NCBI RefSeq assembly: GCF_001908205.1
Contig: NZ_LGHL01000113.1
Location: 1-45,991, forward strand
Source: Bradyrhizobium sp. NAS80.1
GTDB taxonomy: Bacteria; Pseudomonadota; Alphaproteobacteria; Rhizobiales; Xanthobacteraceae
Length of the DNA: 45,991 nt
Direction: 5' to 3'
The first letter of the stretch is position 1, and every line of letters begins with the position of its first letter. Shown here piece by piece: positions 25,276-33,563 of the stretch. The position numbers and the translations under genes are program-made. Below the pieces are notes generated by a model. That model worked only from the letters and a program-made list of their open reading frames with translations. It was not told where the DNA came from and searched no databases.

Positions 25276-25552
25276 GGGCGGTCGCGGGTTGGTTGCGGGC
25301 CGAAAATGTCTCAATAAAACATCGCTCGCCCGGGAATTCGTGCATTGCAAGCTCCCGCGCCGATAGCGGGCTTGCGCTCGCCCGGCAAGGGTGCCAATAG
25401 AACGATTCTGGACTGCTGTTTCACCCGTTTCGGCGTGAATGAGCAAAGTTCTGCCGCCGCGGGGGGCCGCGGGCGCCGGCAGCCTTTCCGGGGACGTTTG
25501 GGCGCCCCTCGGAGCGGTTCCACCGGTAGCACAAGAAGAAAGGGTTGGAATC
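25276..25552. promoter_or_regulatory. divergent promoter region between trmL and the cytochrome bc1 operon
   Basis: This region of 277 bp must hold the fbcFH promoter and a leftward promoter for trmL and perhaps queE. TTGCGC (about 25371-25376) with CAATAG some 17 bp later is a possible plus-strand promoter. GAAGAAAGGG precedes the GTG of the Rieske gene. I see no clear FixK/FNR box (TTGAT-N4-ATCAA). Confidence 0.35.
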
Positions 25553-26083
25553 GTGACGACAGCGTCTTCGGCGGACCATCCGACACGCCGTGATTTCTTA
25601 TTCGTTGCAACCGGGGCAGCTGCAGCAGTAGGGGGCGCAGCTGCGCTCTGGCCCTTTATCTCCCAAATGAATCCGGATGCTTCGACCATCGCCGCCGGTG
25701 CGCCGATCGAGGTCGATCTCAGCCCGGTCGCCGAGGGGCAGGACATCAAGGTGTTCTGGCGCGGCAAGCCGATCTACATCAGCCACCGCACCAAGAAGCA
25801 GATCGACGAAGCGCGCGCCGTCAACGTGGCGAGCCTGCCCGATCCGCAGAGCGACGAGGCCCGGGTCAAGTCCGGCCACGACCAGTGGCTGGTCGTGATC
25901 GGCATCTGCACCCATCTCGGCTGCATCCCGATCGCTCATGAGGGCAACTACGACGGGTTCTTCTGCCCCTGCCATGGTTCGCAGTACGATACGTCTGGCC
26001 GCATCCGCCAGGGGCCGGCGCCCGCGAATCTGGCGGTGCCGCCGTACCAGTTCGTTTCCGACACCAAAATCCAGATCGGCTGA
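25553..26083 (+). CDS. petA: ubiquinol-cytochrome c reductase iron-sulfur subunit (Rieske)
   Basis: This is a 176-residue Rieske protein of the cytochrome bc1 complex, also called FbcF in Bradyrhizobium. It takes electrons from ubiquinol and passes them to cytochrome c1. It has a Tat signal anchor (TRRDFLFVATGAAA, about 11-24) and the cluster motifs CTHLGC and CPCHGS. I chose the GTG at 25553 because the next residues give TTASSADHP, the usual start; the frame is open 38 codons further upstream in non-conserved GC-rich sequence. It lies 62 bp upstream of fbcH. Confidence 0.95.
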   Translation: MTTASSADHPTRRDFLFVATGAAAAVGGAAALWPFISQMNPDASTIAAGAPIEVDLSPVAEGQDIKVFWRGKPIYISHRTKKQIDEARAVNVASLPDPQSDEARVKSGHDQWLVVIGICTHLGCIPIAHEGNYDGFFCPCHGSQYDTSGRIRQGPAPANLAVPPYQFVSDTKIQIG

Positions 26084-26145
26084 GCCTCGGACCTTCGTCC
26101 GAAGCTTCGCGCCGTCTCGTCGTTTTATTTCCTCAGGATCGCATC

Positions 26146-28209
26146 ATGAGCGGACCATCCGACTACCAGCCGAGCAATCCGGCACTGCAGTGGATCGAGC
26201 GGCGACTGCCGATCTTTGGTCTCATGCACTCCTCCTTCGTCGCCTATCCCACCCCGCGCAACCTGAACTACTGGTGGACCTTCGGCGCCATCCTCTCCTT
26301 CATGCTGGGGATGCAGATCCTGACCGGCGTGATCCTGGCGATGCACTATACCCCGCACGCCGATCTCGCCTTCAAGTCGGTCGAGCTGATCGTACGCGAC
26401 GTCAACTACGGCTGGCTCTTGCGCAACATGCATGCGGTCGGCGCGTCGATGTTCTTCTTCGCCGTCTACGTCCACATGCTGCGCGGCCTCTACTACGGCT
26501 CCTATAAGGAGCCGCGCGAGGTGCTGTGGATCCTCGGCGTCATCATCTATCTCTTGATGATGGCGACGGGCTTCATGGGCTACGTGTTGCCGTGGGGCCA
26601 GATGAGCTTCTGGGGCGCCACCGTCATCACCAACCTGTTCTCCGCTATTCCCTATGTCGGCGAGAGCATCGTGACGCTGCTTTGGGGCGGCTACTCGGTC
26701 GGCAACCCGACGCTAAACCGCTTCTTCTCGCTGCACTACCTGCTGCCGTTCCTGATCGCAGGTGTTGTGGTACTCCACGTCTGGGCGCTGCACGTTGCCG
26801 GTCAGAACAATCCTGACGGCGTCGAGCCGAAGGCGGAAAAGGACACGGTGCCGTTCACGCCGCACGCAACCATCAAGGACATGTTCGGCGTCGCTTGCTT
26901 CCTGCTGCTCTACGCCTGGTTCATCTTCTACATGCCGAACTATCTCGGCGATGCCGACAACTACATCCCGGCGAACCCGGGCGTGACGCCGCCGCACATC
27001 GTGCCCGAGTGGTATTACCTGCCGTTCTACGCGATCCTGCGCTCGATCCCGAACAAGCTCGCGGGCGTCATCGCGATGTTCTCGGCGATCCTCATCCTGT
27101 GCTTCCTGCCCTGGCTCGACAGCGCAAAGACGAGGTCGTCGAAGTACCGGCCGCTGGCCAAGCAGTTCTTCTGGATCTTCGTCGTGGTCTGCATCCTGCT
27201 CGGCTATCTCGGCGCGCAGCCGCCGGAGGGCATCTATGTGATCGCCGGCCGTGTCCTGACGGTCTGCTACTTCGCCTACTTCCTGATCGTGCTGCCGCTG
27301 CTCTCGCGCATCGAGACGCCGCGGCCGGTGCCGAACTCGATCTCGGAGGCGATCCTGACCAGGGGCGGCAAGGCGGTAGCCTCCGTCATGGTCGCGCTCG
27401 TTGCCGCAGGTGCGCTGTTCCTCGGCAGCCTTCAGGATGCACGCGCGTCCGAAGGCAGCGACAGGCCGCCGGCCAACAACTGGTCGTTCGCCGGTCCCTT
27501 CGGCAAGTTCGACCGCGGCGCGCTCCAGCGTGGCCTGAAGGTCTACAAGGAAGTCTGCGCCAACTGCCACGGTCTGTCCTACATTGCCTTCCGCAACCTC
27601 GCGGAAGCCGGCGGCCCCGGCTATTCCGTGGCGCAGGCGGCAGCGTTCGCCTCCGAGTACAAGATCAAGGACGGTCCGAACGACGCGGGTGACATGTTCG
27701 AGCGCCCGGGCCGGCCGGCCGACTACTTCCCCTCGCCATTCCCGAACGAGCAGGCAGCGCGTGCGGCGAACGGCGGTGCGGCGCCGCCCGACCTGTCGCT
27801 GATCACCAAGGCTCGCTCCTACGGCCGCGGCTTCCCCTGGTTCATCTTCGACTTCTTCACCCAGTATCAGGAGCAGGGCCCGGACTACGTCTCGGCGGTG
27901 CTCCAAGGGTTTGAAGACAAGGTGCCGGAAGGCGTGACCATCCCGGAGGGCTCCTACTTCAACAAGTACTTCCCCGGCCACGCCATCAAGATGCCGAAGC
28001 CGCTCAGCGACGGTCAGGTGACCTATGATGACGGCTCGCCGACCACGGTCGCGCAGTATTCCAAGGACGTCACCACGTTCCTGATGTGGACCGCCGAACC
28101 GCACATGGAGGCGCGCAAGCGTCTCGGCTTCCAGGTGTTCGTGTTCCTGATCATCTTCGCTTTCCTGATGTACTTCACCAAGAAGAAGGTCTGGGCCGAC
28201 TCCCACTGA
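26146..28209 (+). CDS. fbcH: fused cytochrome b / cytochrome c1
   Basis: This is a 687-residue precursor of cytochrome b (about 1-410) joined to cytochrome c1. Cytochrome b has the expected heme ligand pairs (LRNMHAVGASMFFFAVYVHM; HYLLPFLIAGVVVLHVWALH) and PEWYYLPFY near the quinol site. After an internal signal-like segment (VASVMVALVAAGALFLGSLQ, ending DARASE) comes cytochrome c1 with CANCH at 471-475 and a C-terminal anchor. In B. japonicum the product is cleaved into b and c1; this is established knowledge for the gene and fits the internal export signal here. AGGA lies upstream of ATG. A strong terminator follows. Confidence 0.97.
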   Translation: MSGPSDYQPSNPALQWIERRLPIFGLMHSSFVAYPTPRNLNYWWTFGAILSFMLGMQILTGVILAMHYTPHADLAFKSVELIVRDVNYGWLLRNMHAVGASMFFFAVYVHMLRGLYYGSYKEPREVLWILGVIIYLLMMATGFMGYVLPWGQMSFWGATVITNLFSAIPYVGESIVTLLWGGYSVGNPTLNRFFSLHYLLPFLIAGVVVLHVWALHVAGQNNPDGVEPKAEKDTVPFTPHATIKDMFGVACFLLLYAWFIFYMPNYLGDADNYIPANPGVTPPHIVPEWYYLPFYAILRSIPNKLAGVIAMFSAILILCFLPWLDSAKTRSSKYRPLAKQFFWIFVVVCILLGYLGAQPPEGIYVIAGRVLTVCYFAYFLIVLPLLSRIETPRPVPNSISEAILTRGGKAVASVMVALVAAGALFLGSLQDARASEGSDRPPANNWSFAGPFGKFDRGALQRGLKVYKEVCANCHGLSYIAFRNLAEAGGPGYSVAQAAAFASEYKIKDGPNDAGDMFERPGRPADYFPSPFPNEQAARAANGGAAPPDLSLITKARSYGRGFPWFIFDFFTQYQEQGPDYVSAVLQGFEDKVPEGVTIPEGSYFNKYFPGHAIKMPKPLSDGQVTYDDGSPTTVAQYSKDVTTFLMWTAEPHMEARKRLGFQVFVFLIIFAFLMYFTKKKVWADSH

Positions 28210-28235
28210 GCGGCTTGAGGCGAGACGAGATGAAG

Positions 28236-28261
28236 AAGCCCCCGCAAGGGGGCTTTTTTTG
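28236..28261 (+). terminator. rho-independent terminator of fbcFH
   Basis: AAGCCCCC (28236-28243), loop GCAA (28244-28247), GGGGGCTT (28248-28255), then a run of T to 28261. The perfect 8-bp stem and T run begin 27 bp past the fbcH stop. Confidence 0.92.
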
Positions 28262-28269
28262 TTGGCCGC

Positions 28270-28456
28270 GTCGGTGTCCCGGACGCGTTGCAGCGTGCCA
28301 TAAGCGCGTTCACGCGCGTCTTCAACGCGCTATGGCTGCTGCGCTGAGCCGGGACCCAGCGTGCGGTCACAATGGGCCCCGGATCAGCAATGCATCACGC
28401 CGCACTGGACGATGCTTCGCATCGCCAGGGGCGGGCTGCATTGCATCCGGGGCACG
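28270..28456. repeat. dispersed mosaic intergenic repeat
   Basis: GTGTCCCGGACGCGTTGCA at about 28274-28292 is met by its imperfect inverse TGCATTGCATCCGGGGCAC at about 28438-28456 (15 of 19 paired). Between them is the CCGGGACCCAGCG wording typical of a Bradyrhizobium intergenic repeat that I recall. No gene is supported between the terminator and 28545. Confidence 0.5.
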
Positions 28457-28544
28457 AGAGTTTGTCGTTTGGCGCGATTGCCTATCGCTCGCTCAATCGC
28501 CACAATGCCTCCAACCGCTCCCCAGAAACTCGTCGGAGGACACC

Positions 28545-29219
28545 ATGGGAACCGCCATTACCTTCAAGCGCCCGGATGGCAAGGACGCATCGGGCTATCT
28601 CGCCAACGCCGCGCGCGGCAACGCGCCGGGCGTGGTCGTGATCCAGGAATGGTGGGGCCTGTCGGATCAGATCAGGGGCCTGTGCGACCGCTTTGCGCTC
28701 GCCGGTTTCGATGCGCTGGCGCCCGATCTCTACAAGGGCAAGGTGGTGCCGTATCACGACACGGACGCGGCCGCCAAAGAGATGAACTCGCTCGACTTCA
28801 TGGATGCCACCACGCAGACGGTGCGCGGCGCCACGCAATATCTGTCGCGCAACGGCGCCAAGGTCGGCCTGACCGGCTTCTGCCTCGGCGGCGCCGTGAC
28901 CATCATCGGCGCGACCAAGATCCCCGAGCTCGCGGCCGGCGTCGTGTTCTACGGCATCCCGCCGGAGCAGGCGGCCAAGCCCGCCGACGTCAAGATCCCG
29001 CTCCAGGCCCACTTCGCCAACAAGGACGATTGGTGCACGCCGGAACTGGTCTCTGCCTTCGAAAACGGCATGAAGGCTGCCGGCAAGTCGCTCGAGCTGT
29101 TCCGCTATGACGCCGAGCACGCCTTCGTCAACGAGCAGCGCCAGGCCGTGCACGACCGCGAAGCCGCCGAGCTCGCCTGGGGCCGCGCGACGGAGTTTTT
29201 CCGGAAGCATCTGGGGTAA
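28545..29219 (+). CDS. dienelactone hydrolase family protein
   Basis: The 224-residue alpha/beta hydrolase starts at ATG 28545 after GGAGGA. The nucleophile elbow is GFCLGG with Cys in place of Ser, the dienelactone hydrolase hallmark; VVVIQEWWGL carries the conserved oxyanion-region Glu and Trp; the acid lies in HFANKDDWCTPE, and the His in YDAEHAFVN. The family opens lactones such as 4-carboxymethylenebutenolide; here the substrate is unknown. The reading frame is open far upstream but that part is intergenic repeat. Confidence 0.92.
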   Translation: MGTAITFKRPDGKDASGYLANAARGNAPGVVVIQEWWGLSDQIRGLCDRFALAGFDALAPDLYKGKVVPYHDTDAAAKEMNSLDFMDATTQTVRGATQYLSRNGAKVGLTGFCLGGAVTIIGATKIPELAAGVVFYGIPPEQAAKPADVKIPLQAHFANKDDWCTPELVSAFENGMKAAGKSLELFRYDAEHAFVNEQRQAVHDREAAELAWGRATEFFRKHLG

Positions 29220-29332
29220 TTGCCCGAAGCCCGTAGCCGGGAAGGGGTGCAGTTTATCCGAGACTGTCTCGTCATGGGACCAATCCCGGATTTCGCTTGG
29301 CTCCATCCTGGCTACCTCAGCCGGCCCGCATC

Positions 29333-29362
29333 TTGACGCCGCCCCCGCGCCATGGTGAGTAT
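29333..29362 (+). promoter_or_regulatory. predicted trp promoter
   Basis: TTGACG (29333-29338), 18-bp spacer, GAGTAT (29357-29362). A start site 7 bp after the -10 would fall on 29369, the A of the leader ATG, giving a leaderless transcript. This matches what is known for the trpL RNA of Sinorhizobium meliloti. Assignment is by eye. Confidence 0.5.
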
Positions 29363-29368
29363 CCGCCC

Positions 29369-29416
29369 ATGAGCACCGCCGTCCGCCCAGCCCGTCTTTG
29401 GTGGCGCACCTCCTAA
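29369..29416 (+). CDS. trpL: tryptophan leader peptide
   Basis: This 15-codon frame encodes MSTAVRPARLWWRTS and has tandem Trp codons at 29399-29404. Its position 127 bp upstream of trpE(G), the Trp pair, and the overlapping hairpins mark it as the leader of an attenuator. Ribosome stalling at the Trp codons senses charged tRNA-Trp. In S. meliloti the homologous leader RNA and peptide also act in trans; whether that holds here is an inference. The peptide is too short for most gene finders. Confidence 0.82.
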   Translation: MSTAVRPARLWWRTS

Positions 29417-29490
29417 AGAGGTGGCCGGTGCGATTTTCCTTTCCCAAATCGTCTGAGGTCGCCAGCGCAGTGCGGCGGCCTGATCGTTTG
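29405..29490 (+). promoter_or_regulatory. trp attenuator hairpins
   Basis: Mutually exclusive stems can form: CACCTC (29407-29412) with GAGGTG (29418-29423), or CGCACC (29405-29410) with GGTGCG (29427-29432), the latter followed by ATTTTCCTTT. A second hairpin, GGTCGCC (29457-29463) with GGCGGCC (29474-29480), is followed by TGATCGTTTG. Which one is the true terminator needs a fold. The layout is that of a transcription attenuator controlled by the leader peptide. Confidence 0.6.
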
Positions 29491-29543
29491 TCCTGTGTGG
29501 CGTTCCCTCGGCAAGTCTCGTAAGAGAACACCAAGAGGATCAC

Positions 29544-31709
29544 ATGAACAGGACAGTCTTTGCCCTTCCGGCCAGAAGCGATTACGTGACCCGCGGAGGT
29601 CTCGCGATCACGCGCGTGGCGGAGCAGTTTACCGGCGGGGCCAACCGGCTCGACGATCTCGTCAACCTGCTTGACCGCCGCCGCGGCGTGGTGCTGTCCT
29701 CTGGCACGACTGTGCCCGGCCGCTACGAGAGCTTCGACCTCGGCTTCTCCGATCCGCCGCTCAAGCTCGAGACCGCTGGCGTCAATTTCAAGCTGGAAGC
29801 GCTAAACGAGCGCGGGCAGGTGCTGATTGCCTTCCTCACGGATGTGCTGCGCGAGCCCTGCGTCGTGATCTCCGAGAAGACCGCTTCGCGCCTTTCCGGC
29901 CATATCGTCCGCGGCGATGCGCCGGTCGAGGAAGACCAGCGGACGCGGCGCGCCAGCGTGATGTCGCTGGTCCGCGATCTCGTCGCCGCCTTCTCCGCCA
30001 ATGACGACGGGCTGCTCGGCCTGTTCGGCGCGTTCGCTTACGATCTCGTGTTCCAGATCGAGGATCTCGTGCAGAAGCGTCCGCGCGAAACCGACCAGCG
30101 CGACATCGTGCTCTATGTTCCCGATCGCCTGCTGGCCTATGACCGCGCCACCGGCCGCGGCGTGGTGCTGAGCTACGATTTCACCTGGAAGGGAAAATCC
30201 ACCGAGGGGCTGCCGCGCGAAACCGCCGAGAGCCCGTATCTGAAGACGCCGCGCCAGGGTTTTGCCGATCACGCGCCCGGCGAATATCAGGCGACGGTGG
30301 AGACCGCGCGCGCCGCTTTCGCGCGTGGCGATTTGTTCGAGGCCGTGCCGGGTCAGCTCTTCGCCGAGCCCTGCGACCGCTCGCCGGCCGAAGTCTTCCA
30401 GCGGCTTTGCGTCATCAATCCGTCGCCCTACGGCGCGCTGATGAATCTCGGCGAGGGCGAATTCCTGGTGTCGGCTTCACCCGAAATGTTCGTGCGCTCG
30501 GACGGACGCCGCGTCGAGACCTGCCCGATCTCCGGCACGATCGCGCGCGGCACGGATGCGATCGACGATGCCGAGCAGATCCGCCAGCTCCTCAACTCGG
30601 AGAAGGACGAGTTCGAGCTCAACATGTGCACCGACGTCGATCGCAACGACAAGGCGCGGGTCTGCGTGCCCGGCACGATCAAGGTGCTGGCCAGACGACA
30701 GATCGAGACCTACTCAAAACTGTTCCACACCGTCGACCATGTCGAGGGCATGCTTCGCCCCGGCTTCGACGCGCTCGACGCGTTCCTCACCCATGCCTGG
30801 GCAGTAACGGTGACCGGCGCGCCAAAGCTCTGGGCGATGCAGTTCGTGGAGGATCACGAGCGCTCGCCGCGGCGCTGGTACGCCGGCGCGATCGGAGCCG
30901 TGAATTTCGACGGCAGCATCAACACCGGCCTTACCATTCGCACCATCCGCATGAAGGACGGTCTTGCCGAAGTGCGCGTCGGCGCAACCTGCCTGTTTGA
31001 CTCGGATCCGGCCGCGGAGGACCGCGAATGCCAGGTCAAGGCCGCGGCGCTGTTCCAGGCGCTGCGCGGCGATCCGCCGAAGCCGCTGTCGACCTTCGCG
31101 CCTGACGCGACCGGCTCGGGCAAGCAGGTGCTGCTGATCGACCACGACGACAGCTTCGTGCACATGCTCGCCGATTATTTCCGCCAGGTCGGCGCCGACG
31201 TCACCGTGGTCCGCCATGTGCATGCGCTCGACATGCTCAGGCAGAAGAGGTGGGATTTGCTGGTGCTGTCGCCCGGTCCCGGAAGGCCTGAGGATTTCGG
31301 GATCAAGAAGACCATCGATGCGGCGCTGGAGAAGAAGTTGCCGGTGTTCGGCGTCTGCCTCGGCGTGCAGGCGATCGGCGAATATTTTGGCGGCGAGCTC
31401 GGTCAGCTCACGCATCCCGCCCATGGCCGGCCCTCGCGGGTGCAGGTGCGCGGCGGGCGCCTGATGCGCAACCTGCCGAACGAGATCGTCATCGGCCGCT
31501 ATCATTCGCTCTATGTCGAGCGTGACAGCATGCCGGAGGTCCTGTCCGTCACCGCGAGCACCGAGGACGGCGTCGCCATGGCGCTGGAGCACAAGACGCT
31601 GCCGGTCGCCGGCGTGCAATTCCACCCGGAATCGCTGATGTCGCTCGGCAACGAAGTAGGCTTGAAGATTGTCGAAAACGCCTTCCGGCTGGATGCTGGA
31701 GCGAATTGA
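29544..31709 (+). CDS. trpE: fused anthranilate synthase TrpE(G)
   Basis: This is a 721-residue fusion of both subunits, typical of Rhizobiales. The first ~510 residues are the chorismate-binding component (SPEMFVRSDGR, ETCPISGTIARG, NMCTDVDRNDKARVC, VTVTGAPK). The rest is the glutamine amidotransferase: GVCLGVQAIGEYFGG with Cys605, and VQFHPES with His694 and Glu696. It makes anthranilate from chorismate and glutamine, the first step of tryptophan synthesis. AGAGGATC precedes the ATG. Control is by the upstream leader peptide. The other trp genes are not in the window. Confidence 0.97.
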   Translation: MNRTVFALPARSDYVTRGGLAITRVAEQFTGGANRLDDLVNLLDRRRGVVLSSGTTVPGRYESFDLGFSDPPLKLETAGVNFKLEALNERGQVLIAFLTDVLREPCVVISEKTASRLSGHIVRGDAPVEEDQRTRRASVMSLVRDLVAAFSANDDGLLGLFGAFAYDLVFQIEDLVQKRPRETDQRDIVLYVPDRLLAYDRATGRGVVLSYDFTWKGKSTEGLPRETAESPYLKTPRQGFADHAPGEYQATVETARAAFARGDLFEAVPGQLFAEPCDRSPAEVFQRLCVINPSPYGALMNLGEGEFLVSASPEMFVRSDGRRVETCPISGTIARGTDAIDDAEQIRQLLNSEKDEFELNMCTDVDRNDKARVCVPGTIKVLARRQIETYSKLFHTVDHVEGMLRPGFDALDAFLTHAWAVTVTGAPKLWAMQFVEDHERSPRRWYAGAIGAVNFDGSINTGLTIRTIRMKDGLAEVRVGATCLFDSDPAAEDRECQVKAAALFQALRGDPPKPLSTFAPDATGSGKQVLLIDHDDSFVHMLADYFRQVGADVTVVRHVHALDMLRQKRWDLLVLSPGPGRPEDFGIKKTIDAALEKKLPVFGVCLGVQAIGEYFGGELGQLTHPAHGRPSRVQVRGGRLMRNLPNEIVIGRYHSLYVERDSMPEVLSVTASTEDGVAMALEHKTLPVAGVQFHPESLMSLGNEVGLKIVENAFRLDAGAN

Positions 31710-31711
31710 GT

Positions 31712-31837
31712 GCCGTCATTGCGAGGAGCGAAGCGACGAAGCAATCCAGGCTGTCTCCTCGTAGAAGGTCTGGATTGCGTCGCGGAGCCTGTCATCGGGC
31801 CGCGCTTTGCGCGGACCCGGTGGCTCGCAATGACGGC
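31712..31837. repeat. Bradyrhizobium-type dispersed palindromic repeat
   Basis: GCCGTCATTGCGAG (31712-31725) is inverted exactly as CTCGCAATGACGGC (31824-31837). Inside, GCAATCCAG and CTGGATTGC form a nested inverted pair. I recognise the CGTCATTGCGAGGAGCGAAG wording from many Bradyrhizobium intergenic regions. It fills the gap between trpE and apt and could fold when transcribed. Confidence 0.8.
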
Positions 31838-31861
31838 GGATAAAACCAAAGTGAGACACAA

Positions 31862-32401
31862 ATGACCTTTGACCACGATCTGAAGGCGAGCGTCCGCTCC
31901 ATCCCCGACTATCCCAAGCCGGGGATCATGTTCCGCGACATCACCACCTTGCTCGCGGATGCGCGCGCCTTCCGCCGCGCGGTGGACGAGCTCGTCAATC
32001 CCTGGGCCGGCAACAAGATCGACAAGGTCGCCGGCATGGAGGCGCGCGGCTTCATCATCGGCGGCGCGGTGGCGCATCAGCTCTCGGCCGGCTTCGTGCC
32101 CATCCGCAAGAAGGGCAAGCTGCCGCACACCACCGTGCGCATTGCCTATTCGCTGGAATACGGCATCGACGAGATGGAGATGCACGTCGATGCGATCCAG
32201 CCCGGCGAGCGCGTTATCCTGGTCGACGACCTCATCGCCACCGGCGGCACCGCCGAAGGCGCGGTGAAGCTGCTACGGCAGATCGGCGCCAATGTGGTCG
32301 CAGCCTGTTTCATCATCGACCTCCCTGATCTCGGCGGAGCCGCCAAGCTGCGCGCGATGGACGTGCCGGTGCGCACGCTGATGACGTTCGAAGGGCATTA
32401 A
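31862..32401 (+). CDS. apt: adenine phosphoribosyltransferase
   Basis: This is a 179-residue enzyme of normal length, converting adenine and PRPP to AMP. The PRPP-binding loop VILVDDLIATGGTAEGA is near 116-132. Other family blocks are SIPDYPKPGIMFRDITTLL at the start and VAGMEARGFIIGGAVA in the middle. It lies behind trpE and a palindromic repeat, and faces the leftward GIY-YIG gene. Confidence 0.96.
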   Translation: MTFDHDLKASVRSIPDYPKPGIMFRDITTLLADARAFRRAVDELVNPWAGNKIDKVAGMEARGFIIGGAVAHQLSAGFVPIRKKGKLPHTTVRIAYSLEYGIDEMEMHVDAIQPGERVILVDDLIATGGTAEGAVKLLRQIGANVVAACFIIDLPDLGGAAKLRAMDVPVRTLMTFEGH

Positions 32402-32416
32402 GGGCCGCAGCGACCG

Positions 32417-32749
32417 TCAGATCGCCTCAGCCTTCAGCTCAGCCCGCCAATGCAGCACGCGTTCCTTCAGGAGCGCGTTTCTGACATAGGCGGTCTCTTC
32501 ATCCTCCAGACGCTCGCATTCGCCAAACGTCAGGCCCGCCTCGCCATACGCGTTCCAGGCGGCCTGGAGGCTGCGGCAGGTGTGGCTGCCCTGGCGCAGC
32601 GAGAACCAGATGCGGTTCTGGATCGTCTCCAGGTTCGCGGCCTGACCGACCCAGGCCTCGCCCGACGCCGCACAGCGGACGACGAAGATGCCCGCAATGG
32701 TCTTCCGCTCCTTGTAGGCGGCGATTGCTGCTTTCCGGTCGATGGTCAC
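32417..32749 (-). CDS. GIY-YIG nuclease family protein
   Basis: From the GTG at 32749 the protein has 110 residues; a TTG at 32785 would add 12. The GIY-YIG fold is readable as AGIFVVRCAASGEAWVGQA, where GIF replaces GIY and WVG replaces YIG, then NRIWFSLRQGSH with the conserved Arg region, and FGECERLEDEE. The altered tyrosines make nuclease activity uncertain. It lies 50-90 bp after the leftward P-loop genes, so it may be on their transcript. Function unknown. Confidence 0.8.
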   Translation of the reverse strand: MTIDRKAAIAAYKERKTIAGIFVVRCAASGEAWVGQAANLETIQNRIWFSLRQGSHTCRSLQAAWNAYGEAGLTFGECERLEDEETAYVRNALLKERVLHWRAELKAEAI

Positions 32750-32835
32750 GGGTGAAGGGCCTTGCTGAGGGATGCTGTTGCGCAAGCTCAGTAGCGGCAG
32801 GGACGCATTGCGTCAATATTACCCGGATAAAATAT

Positions 32836-33504
32836 TCAGGACTGCTGCAAGATCAGGCTGAGCTCGATCTCGCGGAACGCGAGGTAATTGCGCCGGGTCC
32901 ACTGGTGCAGCTCGGTGGAGGAATCCTTCTCCTGGCGCAGATAGCCGGTGAAGGAGAAGCTCAGCCGGTCGATATAGGTCTTGAGGAAGCCGGGCAGCGC
33001 CGGCAGGCGGAACACCCGTCCGCCTTCCATCGCCGGCGGCAGCTCGCCGCGCACGACGTATTCGTTGTCCACGGTGATCAGGCTCATTCGCGGGATCTGG
33101 CCGCGCAGCATCTCGTGGGCGCGGGCCGAGACACGGTCGGTGTCGGCAACGAACAGGATCATCGGCGCGACGTGGCGGCGCGCGGCCTCCTTCAACAGGC
33201 CGATCTCGTCGGTCATCTTGAAGAATTCGTCGAAGGCGTGGAAGCCGAGGTCGATGACCTTCGCAAGCCCATCATCGACGATGACGCGGTCCATCAGCTG
33301 CATCTTGCCGTAGGTGTCGATCACGTCGGCGGTCTCCGTGATCTTCGGCAGATAATCGAGCAGCGACGGCTCCTTCAGGTTGACGTCGAAGGCCGTGACG
33401 TTGCCGTTCTTGAGCAGCAGGAACTCGCTCAAAAGCCGCGCCAGCAGGGTCTTGCCGACCTGCGGGCGGGGCGAGCAGATGATGTAGACGGGCGTCGCGG
33501 GCAT
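32836..33504 (-). CDS. P-loop ATPase, ParA-like
   Basis: The 222-residue protein has a P-loop near the start, CSPRPQVGKTLLARLLSEFL (10-29), with Arg where ParA proteins have the signature Lys. AFDVNLKEPSLLDYLP follows as a switch-like strand, and VIVDDGLAKVIDLGFHAFDEF takes the Walker B place. It resembles the SIMIBI class (ParA/MinD/CooC-like), but no exact family comes to mind. It follows a second, more regular ParA-like gene by 59 bp in the same direction. Function unknown. Confidence 0.75.
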   Translation of the reverse strand: MPATPVYIICSPRPQVGKTLLARLLSEFLLLKNGNVTAFDVNLKEPSLLDYLPKITETADVIDTYGKMQLMDRVIVDDGLAKVIDLGFHAFDEFFKMTDEIGLLKEAARRHVAPMILFVADTDRVSARAHEMLRGQIPRMSLITVDNEYVVRGELPPAMEGGRVFRLPALPGFLKTYIDRLSFSFTGYLRQEKDSSTELHQWTRRNYLAFREIELSLILQQS

Positions 33505-33563
33505 CGACAGCTATATCAGGCGAACTTGCCGCCCAATCCAGCCGTATCGCATGTCGCTCGCAA

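Noticed and set aside
26713..28206. Long minus-strand open frame across fbcH
   Set aside because: Antisense shadow of a certain gene; composition is Arg/Asp/His-rich with no motif.
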